64,000 nt of DNA from contig OZ038500.1 of assembly GCA_964036315.1 (NCBI GenBank), forward strand, positions 60,347,946-60,411,945, read 5' to 3'. Origin of the DNA: Acanthosepion esculentum. Taxonomy: Eukaryota > Mollusca > Cephalopoda > Sepiida > Sepiidae. The position numbers and the translations under genes are program-made. Under the pieces are notes generated by a model. That model was not told the DNA's origin. It searched no databases and saw nothing but the letters and a program-made list of their open reading frames with translations. Shown here piece after piece: positions 9,908-20,389 of this stretch. Numbering within the stretch: position 1 is the stretch's first letter; every line of letters begins with the position of its first letter.

Positions 9908-10143
9908 TGTTATGGGTCCTTACCTATAACTACAGAATGAGCTCTTCCTAACACTACGTATACTACGCCTCTCAAGAGAGAGGGACGAATCGAGTCGAGC
10001 AGATAGTAGTTCACTCCAAACCAGACTGACAGTCATACTAACACCTTCCACATCTTGTATTTTTATTTCGTGTCATATATCTTCGTTATTTCTACTCTTG
10101 TGTTCGTGTTGTTCTTCCTTGGTCCTAACCTGGACCATAACAG
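9908..10143 (+). repeat. 3' LTR of gypsy element with PPT upstream
   Basis: Copy of the 5' LTR with scattered substitutions and a 2-bp shorter AGAG run. It is preceded by the purine tract at 9896-9907. The following TAAA matches the left flank. Confidence 0.93.
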
Positions 10144-10147
10144 TAAA

Positions 10148-10859
10148 TCTACTATCCTGACTGAAAAACGATGTTCTAATAAACGAAATTAATTCATTGA
10201 TTTTTGCTATCTTGCTTCAAATGTGACCTGTCTTGTCAGGGCTTTGAGGAAAGCGCATCATTTTGATTTTACTGCACAGAAAAACATCCCCAAAACAAAA
10301 CATAATGTGTCTGCTAACCAGAAATACGATGCTGTACTAGACTTCGCCGATTTGTAACATGTACTCACACGTACCTTATTATGTCAGAAATTTGAACATA
10401 GCATGTTTATGTGACGTGAGTTCGTAGAAATGCTTGTTGAATTCACAGACCTGAATTATTAGGACGCGACCAGTCGACGGATTTATTCTGAACCCCCTCC
10501 CCCAAATTGAAAACCTCCTCGAGGGCCATACTGCTTCACAGATGACCCGGGGGGTTTATTTTGTGCATGTCTGGCTTACTGAATGAAATCGTTGATCTTT
10601 ATCAGTTGTGACAGTGAAAATGAGTTACATAATCTGGCTCAGTGAAAGAAACGAAAAATCGGCACAAAACTTAAAACTTTGAGCGCTGACCACCGCTTTA
10701 CCGGTGGTAGAGAAAAATGACGTAATGTCCAGCCACCGGTCGAACGGTGGGTAAACACTTGTAAGTATTTTTATATCTACCATGAAACATTGCATACCAA
10801 TTATTTGCTAATTTTGACTCAGGAGCTCAGGGAGAATGGTTAAAATTCTTCAGGAATGT
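10148..10859. other. No gene seen
   Basis: Unique-looking DNA with a C-run (10495-10503) and no long ORF. A short inverted pair, 'ccaccgctttaccggtgg' near 10690-10707 and 'ccaccggtcgaacggtgg' at 10732-10749, suggests small hairpins. Confidence 0.45.
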
Positions 10860-11175
10860 GGGAAGAACGGGAATTAGGGAAAAAACAAAACAAAACTGTC
10901 GCACACGATTGAACGCCTTCTTGCGAACCTGAAACGAACGCACGACTCTTCCAAACGAACACTTTACGACAGCGAAAGGGCAAACGACACCCACGACTGC
11001 TGCCGACAAACGGACGACCGACCACAGCGGCTTTTGCCGCCCCAAAAACTGCAAACGACTCGCGCGTCTTCTTCTTGTAGTCCTCGGTCGAGTTCATTAT
11101 GGTACTCCAAGGTGTGTCTGGCGAAAACACACACACGCAGTTCGAGGTCGCTTCCGCGCATGCTCGTTACAATGA
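10860..11175. promoter_or_regulatory. CpG-rich patch, function unknown
   Basis: CpG density rises sharply over flanking DNA (for example the runs near 10920-11060 and 'ctcgcgcgtc' at 11058). Overlapping short ORFs on both strands are a by-product of fewer stops and have no recognisable domain. It could be a promoter-proximal CpG-rich segment, a diverged transposon or an exon. I cannot decide. Confidence 0.3.
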
Positions 11176-11249
11176 ACGCAGGACTCAAAGCATTAATAAG
11201 ACAGGGGAGTATTAACTGTTATGTGTTATCTTCCATCAGCATGGCCCCA

Positions 11250-11690
11250 TCTCAGGTTTTGTTCAATCCCTGTATCTGGTTATAATGACATGTCATGTAC
11301 TCTAATTCAGTAGACGAATGGAACAAATGACACAAAGTGAATAAAATTAGTGAGTATTAAACTTATATGAAATATCGCCTAAGTATTATTCGCTGGCATG
11401 TATGAGCTCAATCCTTGTCTATTGTCGACATGAGAAGTTCTATACTTTGGTTCAATGGAAGAAAAGTACAAATGATACAACGATGAATAAGGCAAGTGAC
11501 TATTGACTGATATGGAATATCACCTAAGAATGTTTCCCCTGCACTTGCGAGATCAATCCCTGATTCTGGTAGGGAGGAAAAGTCAAATACATTGGTTCAG
11601 TGGAAGGAATGGACAAGTGAGACAAAGGTGAATAAGACTGGTGTCTGTTGAATTATACAAGTTGTCTCGCCTAGTCATGGAAATGTCTTG
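11250..11690 (+). repeat. Diverged ~145-bp tandem repeat, three copies
   Basis: Landmarks recur in order: 'caatccctgtatctgg' (~11263), 'caatccttgtctattg' (~11410), 'caatccctgattctgg' (~11552). Each is followed by a 'ggttcaatggaa'-like segment, then 'aatgacacaaagtgaataa', then 'tatggaatatcacctaag'. Spacings are about 147 and 142 bp. The class is unknown. Confidence 0.8.
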
Positions 11691-11830
11691 AGAACAATCT
11701 TGCAGCATTGATTGAATAAAGTATTCTGTTTAAAATTCAGAAAGTGTTACAGAGGATGAAGTCAGACACCTGAAAAAGGCCGGAAGATACAACGGCCGAA
11801 ACGGTGTGAGGTTCTCAAACATGATGAGTC
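11691..11830 (+). repeat. Penelope-like tail copy with decayed hammerhead-like motif
   Basis: Contains GACACCTGAAAAAGGCCGG and, further on, CGGCCGAAACGGTGTGAGG, the same layout as 37426-37467. The core reads CTGAAAA (position 8 is A), so it should be inactive. Confidence 0.55.
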
Positions 11831-12088
11831 TGATGATACGAGTAGCATATGATAAAATGTTATATATTTATTTGGTTATTATCCATCAATATGTATTTTT
11901 TTCTTTACTAATATGCCATTTGGGTTGAATATAAGTAAAGTATATACAATAGTATGGATGTGCGTGTAGCATAACATCTATCTGTGATATTGGTTTGAAG
12001 TTCCAGCTTGTTACGTTCGTTTCCGTACAGATACACTTCGAAAGGTATGAATTCATCTCTTCTCGCTCCAATTATGGGTTAAATAGCA

Positions 12089-12265
12089 GAAAGGACCGTG
12101 ATCTCTTACCTTGGTTGGCAACCAGACAAAGAGAAGAACAACAATGAACTTAAAACCGACTGGGTTTGGGTTTAGCAACACCTCTCCATTACGGAAAACA
12201 ATGCACCAACATAGTGTAATAATATTTTCATAATATAAAATTTACCTTGAATATTAATATACTAT
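12089..12265 (+). repeat. Dispersed repeat, copy 1
   Basis: About 175 bp shared in direct orientation with 19423-19606. Landmarks are 'gaccgtgatctc', 'cttaaaaccgactggg', 'gaaaacaatgcaccaacatagtg' and 'accttgaatattaat'. The class is unknown and there is no ORF. Confidence 0.85.
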
Positions 12266-12274
12266 GGACTGTAT

Positions 12275-12350
12275 GGGAGGCACGGTGGAGTAATGGATAG
12301 CGGCTCGGGTTAAGGAATCGGAAAGCCGCGTTCGAATTCCAGTCGAATTC
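12275..12350 (+). repeat. tRNA-derived SINE head (family S1)
   Basis: The tRNA-like head shows an A-box region GGTGGAGTAATGGATAGCGG and a B-box-like GTTCGAATTCC with normal spacing. Both are internal pol III promoter boxes. It is followed by A-rich spacers rather than the usual body. Confidence 0.82.
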
Positions 12351-12544
12351 ATTTACGTGCATTTTCATAGTAAAAAAAATGTACCAGCGACATCTTTTTT
12401 GTGAAAAAAAAATTAAGGCAATATTTTTTTGTAAAAGAAATTACTTATGCACCTACGAAAATTAAATTTCGGCATCAAATGACCCATAAGGACTTGATAT
12501 GCCGCTAAACAAACAATATTAACAGTAATTGTCATAGTAATTAC

Positions 12545-12790
12545 TATGCATTGAAGATACGGTGGAGTAATGGGTAGCAGTTCCAATTGAGGAATCGGAG
12601 AGCCGAGTTCGAATTCCCGTATAATCCATTACATTCACTTAAGTACTAATACCCTTGGGAAGGTCTGGATCTTCTCGCCCTAGCTATGAGTAAATAGGGG
12701 GACAGCTGGGTTCTATAGTCTTGGCTGGCAACTGGTTTACCACAGAAAGAAATGGCAACCTATTGGCTCGTCGGTAATTTATCAAAAGAT
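12545..12790 (+). repeat. tRNA-derived SINE, head and body (family S1)
   Basis: The most complete S1 copy. The head has A-box GGTGGAGTAATGGGTAGC and B-box GTTCGAATTCCCG (12607-12619). The body with TAATACCCTTGGGAAGG, the 'gggttctatagtcttggctgg' segment and a tail follow. Relatives are at 325-465, 13095-13245 and 38866-39078. SINEs of this type are transcribed by pol III and moved by a LINE. tRNA-derived SINEs are known in octopus. Confidence 0.88.
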
Positions 12791-13090
12791 AAATGATCCC
12801 GCATGGTACATAACTAACTATGGACTAAATGACATGACTTTTATGTGTGGATACGTCTCTGAATTAACATAATTGATTTTGTCTGATAGAAACTAATTTT
12901 CTTCGTTAGCTTATAGAAATATTTTGTTTTATATTCTAATAAGACAAAGTCACTGTTATCACTTAGTTGATCGATTTTGTTTAGCGATATAGCAATGTCT
13001 ATGCGTTATTTAATGCCTAAATCTAAATATTTTGTAGGCAATTTTATTTTATTATTTTCGAGATCATATTGGTTTTAGTGTCACAAGTCT
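12791..13090. other. No gene seen
   Basis: AT-rich DNA without recognisable repeats or ORFs. Confidence 0.5.
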
Positions 13091-13094
13091 TACT

Positions 13095-13245
13095 AATTAA
13101 TCCATAGCGGTGGGGAGAATAGAAGGATTCATAAATTTTCGAAGGGTATTTGCGTGTAACTGAATATAACGTACTCAACTGGAAATGGAACTTGGATGTC
13201 CGATTTCCAATTCCGAGTCGTTATCCATTACACCACCAGTAGATC
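13095..13245 (-). repeat. tRNA-derived SINE (family S1), diverged
   Basis: Minus-strand copy: the end TTATCCATTACACCACC is the reverse complement of the A-box region. The body segment 'gaagggtatttgcgtgtaactgaatataacg' matches the S1 body. Confidence 0.75.
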
Positions 13246-13441
13246 GATGTTTAGAGCACGTTGTATTCCCAAGCAGGCACCCGTCTAGATACTGACCGGG
13301 TTGAACGTTTCTTAACTTCCGTGAACATACAAGAAATGATGTTTCCACGTGACGTCACCTTAAGCCTGTTATTCAGATGAGCAAAATACAAAACGATTTA
13401 GTGTTGAAAGTATTCTGACTAGATTTTCAGAATCAACTAAC

Positions 13442-13442
<1 letters not shown>

Positions 13443-13517
<75 letters not shown>

Positions 13518-13612
13518 CTAGTAGAGCATCCTTTTTCTGGATATTCGTTTTAGTTGACAGGCGTTATTGTCAAGTATAATAAACATTATAATTATATAAT
13601 TATATATATATG

Positions 13613-13663
<51 letters not shown>

Positions 13664-13985
13664 TTATATATATATATATAATTATATTTATGATAATATA
13701 TAATATATATATATATATTATATTTATATATATTTATAAATATTTATTTAAATATAAATATATATATATATTTATAAATATATTTTATATATATTTAATA
13801 AATATAAATTTATAATATAAATATATATTTATAAATATTTATCTAATATAAATATATATTATATCTCTCTATATATAATATATATATACATATTATATAA
13901 TATATATTATATAATATATATATTATATAATATATATATATATATAATTATAAATATATATATATATATTTATGAGTAAATATAT
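13443..13985. repeat. (TA)n tract and AT-rich satellite-like block
   Basis: A pure TA run at 13443-13512 is followed, after a ~60-bp unique spacer, by a 400-bp block (13575-13985) built of TA, TAAATA and TTATAT units with many short palindromes. No gene is possible here. Confidence 0.9.
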
Positions 13986-15000
13986 TAGTAAATATATGAG
14001 TAAAATTAGGAATAAGTATCCTCATCTTAGACTAAGACTATTATTTTCATCCCGTTATTAAAATCATGATTCCACATTGTTTATTAAGAGAGGTACAGAA
14101 ACAATTAATGGTTCTTCTAAAGAACACTGTCAAATTACTGCCTTGCAAGAACTTTGGGTTATCTTTTTTCTCTGATACGAACACATATGTCTTAACAATG
14201 AAAGACTGAATACTGTCACCTCTGCGATGGCACGCCCAAACGCAACTTATGTCGTCTCTTCTATGATAGATCTACCTCAAACTGTCGTCTCTGTCGTGAT
14301 GTTGTTCATTACTTTTGTCATGCAATGTGGAATGGAAACAAAGAATAACAGTCACGACTCGAAAAAGAAAGTAAAGAAACAAAAGACCACATGATTTTGA
14401 CGTGCTGAATAGAAAAAGACAAAGTCTATTAGTAAACCACACCGTGAAGACAAAAAAAAAACATCTTTACAGGTGTTAAGGAATAATATATAAACCACTG
14501 AAAGAAACGTGACATATATCCGACCGAAAGATAGATATGCGAGTTATTTCAATGTGGACAGCGTTGAGAAGTGTATATTTGTGACACCGATTGACAAGGC
14601 AGTCAGAGGGCAAGGTACTTCTCGTGCGTGATCCCTCCTACTTATAGTCGACGGCGGTCTACACAGGTTTTGGTGCAAGGCAGCGAATACTTTTTCTTTG
14701 CTGATGTTGGGAAGCTGAGTTCAAAAATAAAATCTTACTTTTTTTACTCGTGAGTTCTATATTTTTGTTAAAAACCGAAATAATAAAAAAAGAAGACTAT
14801 TGATAAACACATTTCTAATAATGTTCAGAAGGTATTCTGAATGCTTTCTGCCAAATACAATATATTATTCAATTCTTGATTGGTCAAATATTTTCTTTTT
14901 AATATGATGATAGCAAAACAAGATATTGACTGTGTAAATGTATTTGTCTGACTTATGAACAGGAATATTATAATGTCCTCGGATATAACGATTTTCTAAG
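13986..15000. other. No gene seen
   Basis: Mixed sequence with a slightly cysteine-codon-rich patch near 14200-14330, but stops occur in every frame and no repeat recurs elsewhere in the window. Confidence 0.45.
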
Positions 15001-15002
15001 CG

Positions 15003-15120
15003 TAGCTTAGGTGCGGCATAAGGCCGAAATAGTGAGCATCAAGTGAGCATCGAACTCATTACTTATGCATAATTGTTCTAGCGAGACAAGATTGCTAACA
15101 ATTACACCACCTCAGGGTGC
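15003..15120 (-). repeat. tRNA-derived SINE (family S2)
   Basis: Minus strand reads GGTGGTGTAATTGTTAGCAA (A-box region), an anticodon-like loop, then GAGTTCGATGCTCAC (B-box), then 'ggccttatgccgcacc'. Same family as 34573-34707, 35290-35400 and 27836-27905. Confidence 0.85.
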
Positions 15121-15436
15121 AGGAAAGCCATGAAGATAATGACTAATTCTAAGAATAGAAACATTATAAATTCTTCGGATTTCTAAAGAATTAATGGATT
15201 TGTTTTTAATCCGATATTTTATTACTTTAAACGTTATTATAACGGACACTCGTATTTTAAATAGACGTCATATTTATATTTTAACCAGAGTTTATTACTT
15301 CTATCGGCCTATACATTGAAAAATATCAACATGATGTGCATTCCTACTACGCGTGTCCACTATAACAACGTTTTCAAATGTCATCGGATATAATACGCAA
15401 CGATAACAGCAGTGTAATTGTAAGATTCTCACTTCT
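15121..15436. other. No gene seen
   Basis: Short AT-rich spacer with nothing recognised. Confidence 0.5.
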
Positions 15437-16020
15437 TTTAATCATATCACCCCAAGCAAGGCCGGAGGCTACTATCACGCAAGGGGATAAAGAAGGGTTG
15501 GAGGAAGAGCAGATAGGAGTGGCAAGGGAGGGGATGTGGAGAAAGAGAAAGACAGTGGATCGATCAAGGCAAGGGGGCCACAAAAGATCCGGAGCGAGAG
15601 CAGATAGGAATGAAAAATGAAAGGATGTGGAGAAGGGAAGTGGATAGATCAAGGCAACTGGAGATGTCGATTGACGCTACACTTAAACCGTTGGAGATTG
15701 TATTTGTCTGGGAAACAGTAATAGGGAAGGGAGTTCCATAGGCGAGATGTGCGAGACATGAAGCTATTGGAGTAGAAGAGACGTCTATATCTAACAGTTT
15801 CCACGGTGTAAGGGTGGGAGCGGGACGCCAGCCTGGTGGGGCGTTTAAATTCACGAGGCCTGGGGACAAGTGAACGCAATTCCTCAGAGCGATTACCGTG
15901 GAAGTACTTGTAAAAAAGGCAGAGCGAGGCAACATCGCGTCTGTGAGAGAGCGACTGCAGACGAGATGACAGATCAGGGCCAATCACGTTGCCTATCCGT
16001 CTAAATATATACATTCATGC
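15437..16020 (-). pseudogene. LINE reverse transcriptase C-terminus and 3' UTR (family A)
   Basis: Minus strand, 16014 down to 15649, encodes the end of a non-LTR RT: a GNVIGPDL start, SLSHRRDVASLCLFYKYFHG, SRLWNSLP, and a VNRHLQLP end. The 3' UTR runs to the conserved terminus GCCTTGCTTGGGGTGAT near 15440. Family copies share this 3' end (28992, 48395, 55235), as expected for 5'-truncated LINE insertions. The RT catalytic domain is absent. The clade is not certain; the C-terminus resembles jockey/CR1-like LINEs. Confidence 0.85.
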
Positions 16021-16114
16021 TGTTTACATAGTTTGCAACAAGCAACTGCGATAGAATCTTGAGATTATTTCTGTCTGGGATGAGAAGTTCTCATTCTTTA
16101 CACTATTTATACTG

Positions 16115-16204
16115 TCCTGGGTATGATGGCAAACTGCATCCTTTTCCTGGGTATGACGGTAAACTACATCCGCATCTTGGGTATGATAATAAACTACATC
16201 CGAC
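16115..16204. repeat. 30-bp tandem repeat, three copies
   Basis: Exact 30-bp spacing of TCCTGGGTATGAYGGYAAAC starts at 16115, 16145 and 16175. On the minus strand it would encode a ten-residue repeat rich in H, T and Q, but there is no other coding support. Confidence 0.9.
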
Positions 16205-16364
16205 GGCACGGCCTCTGATCGGGGGCTTTTGACGGGCATGGAACGGCCTCTTGATTGCTGGTTTTCCCGGGTCCACCATAACCCAGGCTGTTAGTACTTG
16301 TTGGCGTGCCAGCTGTGGGCAAGTAGTTGGCTCCAAAGCTGGGATCAAAACATTATGAAGGTGT

Positions 16365-16615
16365 AACAATATGTATTACTTTTTTGGAAAAAATTACCAG
16401 CAATACATTTTTTCGGAAAAAAAAAGTTATTACCAGCAATACATTTGTTAAAAAAGAAGAATTTACCAGCAATATATTTTGGAAAAAAAAGAAACAAAAA
16501 AAAGCTTACTAGCAATATATTTTTGAATAAAAATCTTACCAGCAATACATTTTGAAAAGAAAAAAAATATTACTAGCAATACATTTTGGAAAAAAATATT
16601 ACCAGCAATAAAATA
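16365..16615. repeat. A-rich tandem array around ACCAGCAATACATTTT
   Basis: About eight units of 26-45 bp, each TTACCAGCAATACATTT followed by a variable A-rich spacer. Length varies through the A-run. A loosely similar spacer ('gtaccagcgacatctttttt') occurs at 12382-12400. Confidence 0.9.
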
Positions 16616-16659
16616 ACGCATTGAGGTTGATATACCGTAAAAGAAACCAAACTAAACCA

Positions 16660-17400
16660 AACACTATATATATTCGGACTTGTCCTCATCTTATTTGTAA
16701 CTATGACAATCTTTCGGCCGGTGTGCCTGCTGTACTTCCACAGTCGTATATCGATTGGGTAACCTAGAGCGAATTATTACCTGAAACCTTTAGTTAATCT
16801 ACGGGGGTAGACAGTTATCGTTCCACTGCTCATGTTAAGGTATATCGTCTAGTTCGTATTTTTATTCAGTTATCGCTCGCCTTATCACTTCAGCAAATTC
16901 ATCTACGTCACAATAGAATTTACTGATTATTTCAGTTTCTCTAGTGTTCTTCCTGGTCCAGTATTTTCACTTCATTGCACAGGTGATGGACACTACTCTT
17001 TTCCGTCCATACCGAATACACACTAACCAGCCCATGGAGTGAACAATCACTGCGACATAGTATAATTTGCTGTAGTGAACTTGGAGCCTTAAATCTAACC
17101 TGCCTGCTGATCAACGTTGCTGTGGCTGTACTGCTGCTGTTGACCATATTTTGATTTCTGCCGCTGCAGTTGAATTTTTGCTGTCATTTGTCTTTCTGTC
17201 TTTTTCATCGGCTCCCTTCTTGTATTTATATCTATGATTGGCCTAATAAGGAAATTTACATAGCCTGGTATATGCGGTTATTCTGTTGGACCTCTGATTC
17301 GCCACTGTTCTTCCTTGTCCAGTATTTCCACTTCATTCCACAGGTGCTGATGACTACTGCTTTCCCTCGATACGTGATCAGTCATACCCGATTACAATGT
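16660..17400 (-). pseudogene. Penelope-like element: endonuclease-end remnants and tail
   Basis: Minus strand. Two diverged copies of the segment that ends PLE proteins are visible. One at about 17380-17200 has a VEILDKEEQWRI-like motif then NFLIRPIIDINT. One at about 17000-16850 has VKILDQEEH. These resemble the region after the GIY-YIG domain in PLEs (KVEIIDREEHW-type motif). The tail follows, with GTGGAACGATAACAGT-like and GTAGATTAACTAAAGG blocks and a decayed GGCCGAAAG motif. Stops are frequent. GIY-YIG nicks target DNA in PLE retrotransposition; these copies are dead. Confidence 0.6.
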
Positions 17401-17479
17401 CCTACACCTCACTACGGCTTTTCAATGCTCCTCGTTTTACTTTTAACTAGCGGCTTGTTTCACCTTTATATTCTCTGCC

Positions 17480-18300
17480 ATAACTTCAAGCGAGTACTTG
17501 GTCATGTTCCCCCCCCCCCCGGGTTAGGCTTTACTAGGAAGGGATTTCTCCGTAGACTGGAACGGCTTCTGAATATGGTCTTGATGATGTATGGAACGCA
17601 GATCTTCTGAATCGTTCTCGATAAGCCCTTGATGTAAGGTAAAAACTGACTGGTCACCCTTGTTCGATCTGCCCCCATCTGTAGACGCTGATCGTGTGAT
17701 TGCCGGGTAGTCGTTTTTCTGAACGGAACGTTTGATGTTGATCATTTCTTGTTGGCAATCGTCTTAGTCGCCACTTATGATTTTGGGAATCTGCTGTAGG
17801 CACCGAATGATCCCTTTCCTCACACCGCACGTATGGTGGCAATTGGAGTTGAGGCATCGTCAGGCCAATATACGGATGTGTTGAACTCATTCTCTGTGCG
17901 AGTTATTAGTACATCCAGGAATGCTACATGATTATTAGTTTATTCTCCCATTGTGAACTTGAACAAAGTCCGTATTGAAATCAGTCTTTGTACATGTTCC
18001 TGGGGCGACCAGAGTAGGAAGCGGTTCTTTAGGTATACTGTTGGCTTTAGTACCGTTGTTTCTAAAGCCATTTCCTCGAAGTATTCCATGTATGTTCGCC
18101 AAAACTGGTTACAACGGTGGACCCATAGCCAAGACTTTTTCCTGTTAATATATTTCAAACTCTAGTTGGAAGAATGTTGTCTGTACACAGAATATCAATC
18201 TTTCCATCAGATTATGTATTGGAAAGTTAGTACGTTCTACTAGGTAGGGTATGATTCCAATCGTTTTCGAACCACTGTCACGGACTCATCTGAAGAAACA
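17480..18300 (-). pseudogene. Penelope-like reverse transcriptase remnant
   Basis: Minus strand in shifting frames. Near 18140 the RT motif GPPLLPVLAN (PLE consensus MGSPL-SPVLAN) is followed by MEYFEEMALETTVLKPTV. The position of the catalytic YVDD-type motif is degraded (about 18060). Then WSPQEHVQR, later AFLDVLI-like and LPYIKGLS / IQKICVPY / IIKTIFRS (about 17610-17500), which are typical of the RT-to-endonuclease linker of PLEs. At least five frame changes. PLEs copy themselves by target-primed reverse transcription. Confidence 0.8.
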
Positions 18301-19420
18301 GGTGAACACCTTTACCATATCTAAGCTTACCTTTCGATTGTTATGGATGGAAGCCCCTTGGTAGACTTCCCCTAAGTTTTTTTAAGTTTCTAATATAGGA
18401 TGAGGGTCAGTTAGTGTGTTGATGTGTAGGGGTTAGTTAGTATATACGACCATTTGTAAATGTCTAACATGACCACACGATTTATATTTATCGTAAAATG
18501 CCACAAAATATGAAACACAAGAAGGAACAAAAACGGTTTTTATAACAATAACATTTATATTTATTTTTGTGTAATGGTGTACATGCGTAAAGGTTACTGT
18601 TTTGTTGGTGTTATGTCCCTTTGATTGAATTAAAGTTTTACTGATGAGAATGAAATATTTTTTTATCTGAGCTCACAAAAGTTGAATGAATTATAAAGCT
18701 GAGAAATGCTGAATAAACTGTAGCTTTAGAAGAGTATTTCAAAGAGAAAAGTTCTTGTTGCTTGTTTGGAAATGTTCTGTATGTTTGTAATGTAGTTTGG
18801 AAAATTTCGTACGTACGTGCATGCGTAAATATGTTTTTAACGTCTGACCGCACATGGTCGAGACGGAATTCTTCAAGGTTACATCTTCGCAGGAAAAGGG
18901 AACAGAAGAGAAGAGAAGAGAGAGAGAGAGAGAGAGAGAGCACGCTTGTATCTCATATTTATAATTAATGTAATCACGTGACAAGCTCACGGAAAACTTG
19001 ATTTGGTCACGCGCTGGAAAATATTTGTACGTGGGCGGATTGCAACGCTCACTTGTGTGTTTATTGACCAATTAGAAGCTGATATTTCCTGAAAATCTGT
19101 ATGAAGCTGAATAAGCTTTTGAGCTTCTTTTTGTACAGATTTGTACAAGATTCAACATTGATAAGAAAGTGGTAGAGGGATGCTAAAGACTCTATCCACT
19201 AGGAATCTGCTCAGCGTGTGGCATGCTGAGTCCCTCCATCTGACTATAGGGTTAAATGAAATACCAACTTTATGAATGTTGGCAACACCATACATGTGCG
19301 GTAGCTTGGAGTGTCATGGAGTCAGCTGTCTATACTTATGTAATGTGAAGAAGTCCTTGTATTTATTTAGGATCTGTGACAGCTTCCTCTTAGTTTTAGG
19401 GGTCGGATCCTTTTTCTATG
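18301..19420. other. No gene seen; (GA)n at 18913-18940
   Basis: Contains a 14-unit GA microsatellite that produces spurious ER/SL-rich ORFs on both strands. No recognisable domain or repeat otherwise. Confidence 0.5.
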
Positions 19421-19422
19421 GA

Positions 19423-19606
19423 TGAAGAGACCGTGATCTCGACCTATGGTTGTCTACCAGACAAGGTGAAGAACAACATTAAACTTAAAACCGACTGGGA
19501 ATGAGTTTAACAACTCATCTCCCTCATGGAAAACAATGCACCAACATAGTGTAATAATATTTTAAAAATATAACATTAACCTTGAATATTAATAAATTAT
19601 GGAACT
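19423..19606 (+). repeat. Dispersed repeat, copy 2
   Basis: Direct copy of 12089-12265, roughly 80% alike by eye. Confidence 0.85.
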
Positions 19607-20049
19607 TTTCTAAATGATATAACATTCAAGGATATGTTTGAATATGTCTCTGAATCAGCTTTGTCAACTGTCAGTATGATTATATTTGTGTCAACCTATA
19701 AGGTCTTGATTGCCAAACTGTCTTTCTTTGTCATGTTTGATTCAGACAGTTTGAGCTGTACTGGTGCTTGACACACTTTTCATCTTAGCTCATCTGCTTG
19801 GAACTTTGGCATCTTCAAGTCAATCTCCTCCACTGAAGCTATCACCTCGAAGTATGGAACTTTTGTGATAGCAGTGGCAAAGTTGAAACAATTGTTTAAC
19901 ACTGGTACCTCAGATGCACTCAACTACCAATTTCTGATATTATCGACTGCGCTTACGGAAACGTGATGGCCTTTGTATCTGCTTCAACTCTTTTATTTCA
20001 TTCATATGATTTTACGTATGTGGCGACCCTTGTGTTTTTGAAAATATTG
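19607..20049. other. No gene seen
   Basis: No recognisable repeat. It may include diverged PLE sequence, since it lies between PLE pieces on the same strand. Confidence 0.35.
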
Positions 20050-20310
20050 ACTTCAGAACTTATATAGGTTTTGTTGGAATCTGTATTTGTTCGATTCGTC
20101 TGTTATTTTCCAAAGTAATGTCCGGGTGTGTTCTAGCGGTTGTAGAGCATCCATTCTCTCACGACGCCGTGGCCCGCTCTTTTCACTATACCGATGTGCT
20201 CTCATGGAACTAACTGACGGCTTGATTGACAAGCACGGTGGAACTAGCTTTAGGTCTCTACATCTGTATAGGAATGTCAGATGGTTTGATATCCATACCA
20301 ATTTTTAACG
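20050..20310 (-). pseudogene. Penelope-like element N-terminal fragment
   Basis: Minus strand: an 82-aa reading with FLYRCRDLKLVPPCLSIKPS then R-rich sequence resembles the 'F...C....L.P.CL..K' segment upstream of the RT core in PLEs. It lies upstream, in minus-strand terms, of the RT remnant at 17480-18300, so it could be the same insertion split by ~1.7 kb. Confidence 0.5.
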
Positions 20311-20389
20311 AAGTTTTCTTCCTACCGCCTCCATTGGTGTACCTCATCTGATCCGTACCGATTCGATAATTTCTGTATGGATTTCTAGA

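Larger units (their letters stand above)
5412..10143 (+). mobile_element. Ty3/gypsy LTR retrotransposon, near full length, inactive
   Basis: A ~4.7-kb element with two LTRs of ~237 bp. Domain order is gag, zinc knuckles, protease, reverse transcriptase, RNase H, integrase, the Ty3/gypsy (Metaviridae) order. LTRs open TGTTATGG and close TAACA(G). The candidate PBS TGGCGACGAGG follows at once, and a purine-rich PPT (GAGAGGGGGGA) precedes the 3' LTR. The LTRs differ at roughly a dozen visible positions plus a small indel, so the insertion is not recent. No domain has an uninterrupted frame. It lacks any recognisable env-like ORF. Confidence 0.95.

Noticed and set aside
10827..11285. Overlapping ORFs of 74-98 codons in the CpG-rich patch
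   Set aside because: Open frames on both strands over the same bases with no recognisable domain. Higher GC alone explains the lack of stops.
12275..12350. Functional tRNA gene
   Set aside because: The A- and B-boxes are there, but the arms do not pair into a cloverleaf and the same head recurs with a common body, so it is a SINE.
16105..16369. Minus ORFs with HTQ repeats as a possible repeat protein
   Set aside because: Only three 30-bp units, next to a SINE-like and A-rich array, with no other coding signal.
17341..17365. CTGATGA at ~17348
   Set aside because: No GAAA or stem II partner follows. It is part of a PLE-derived segment.
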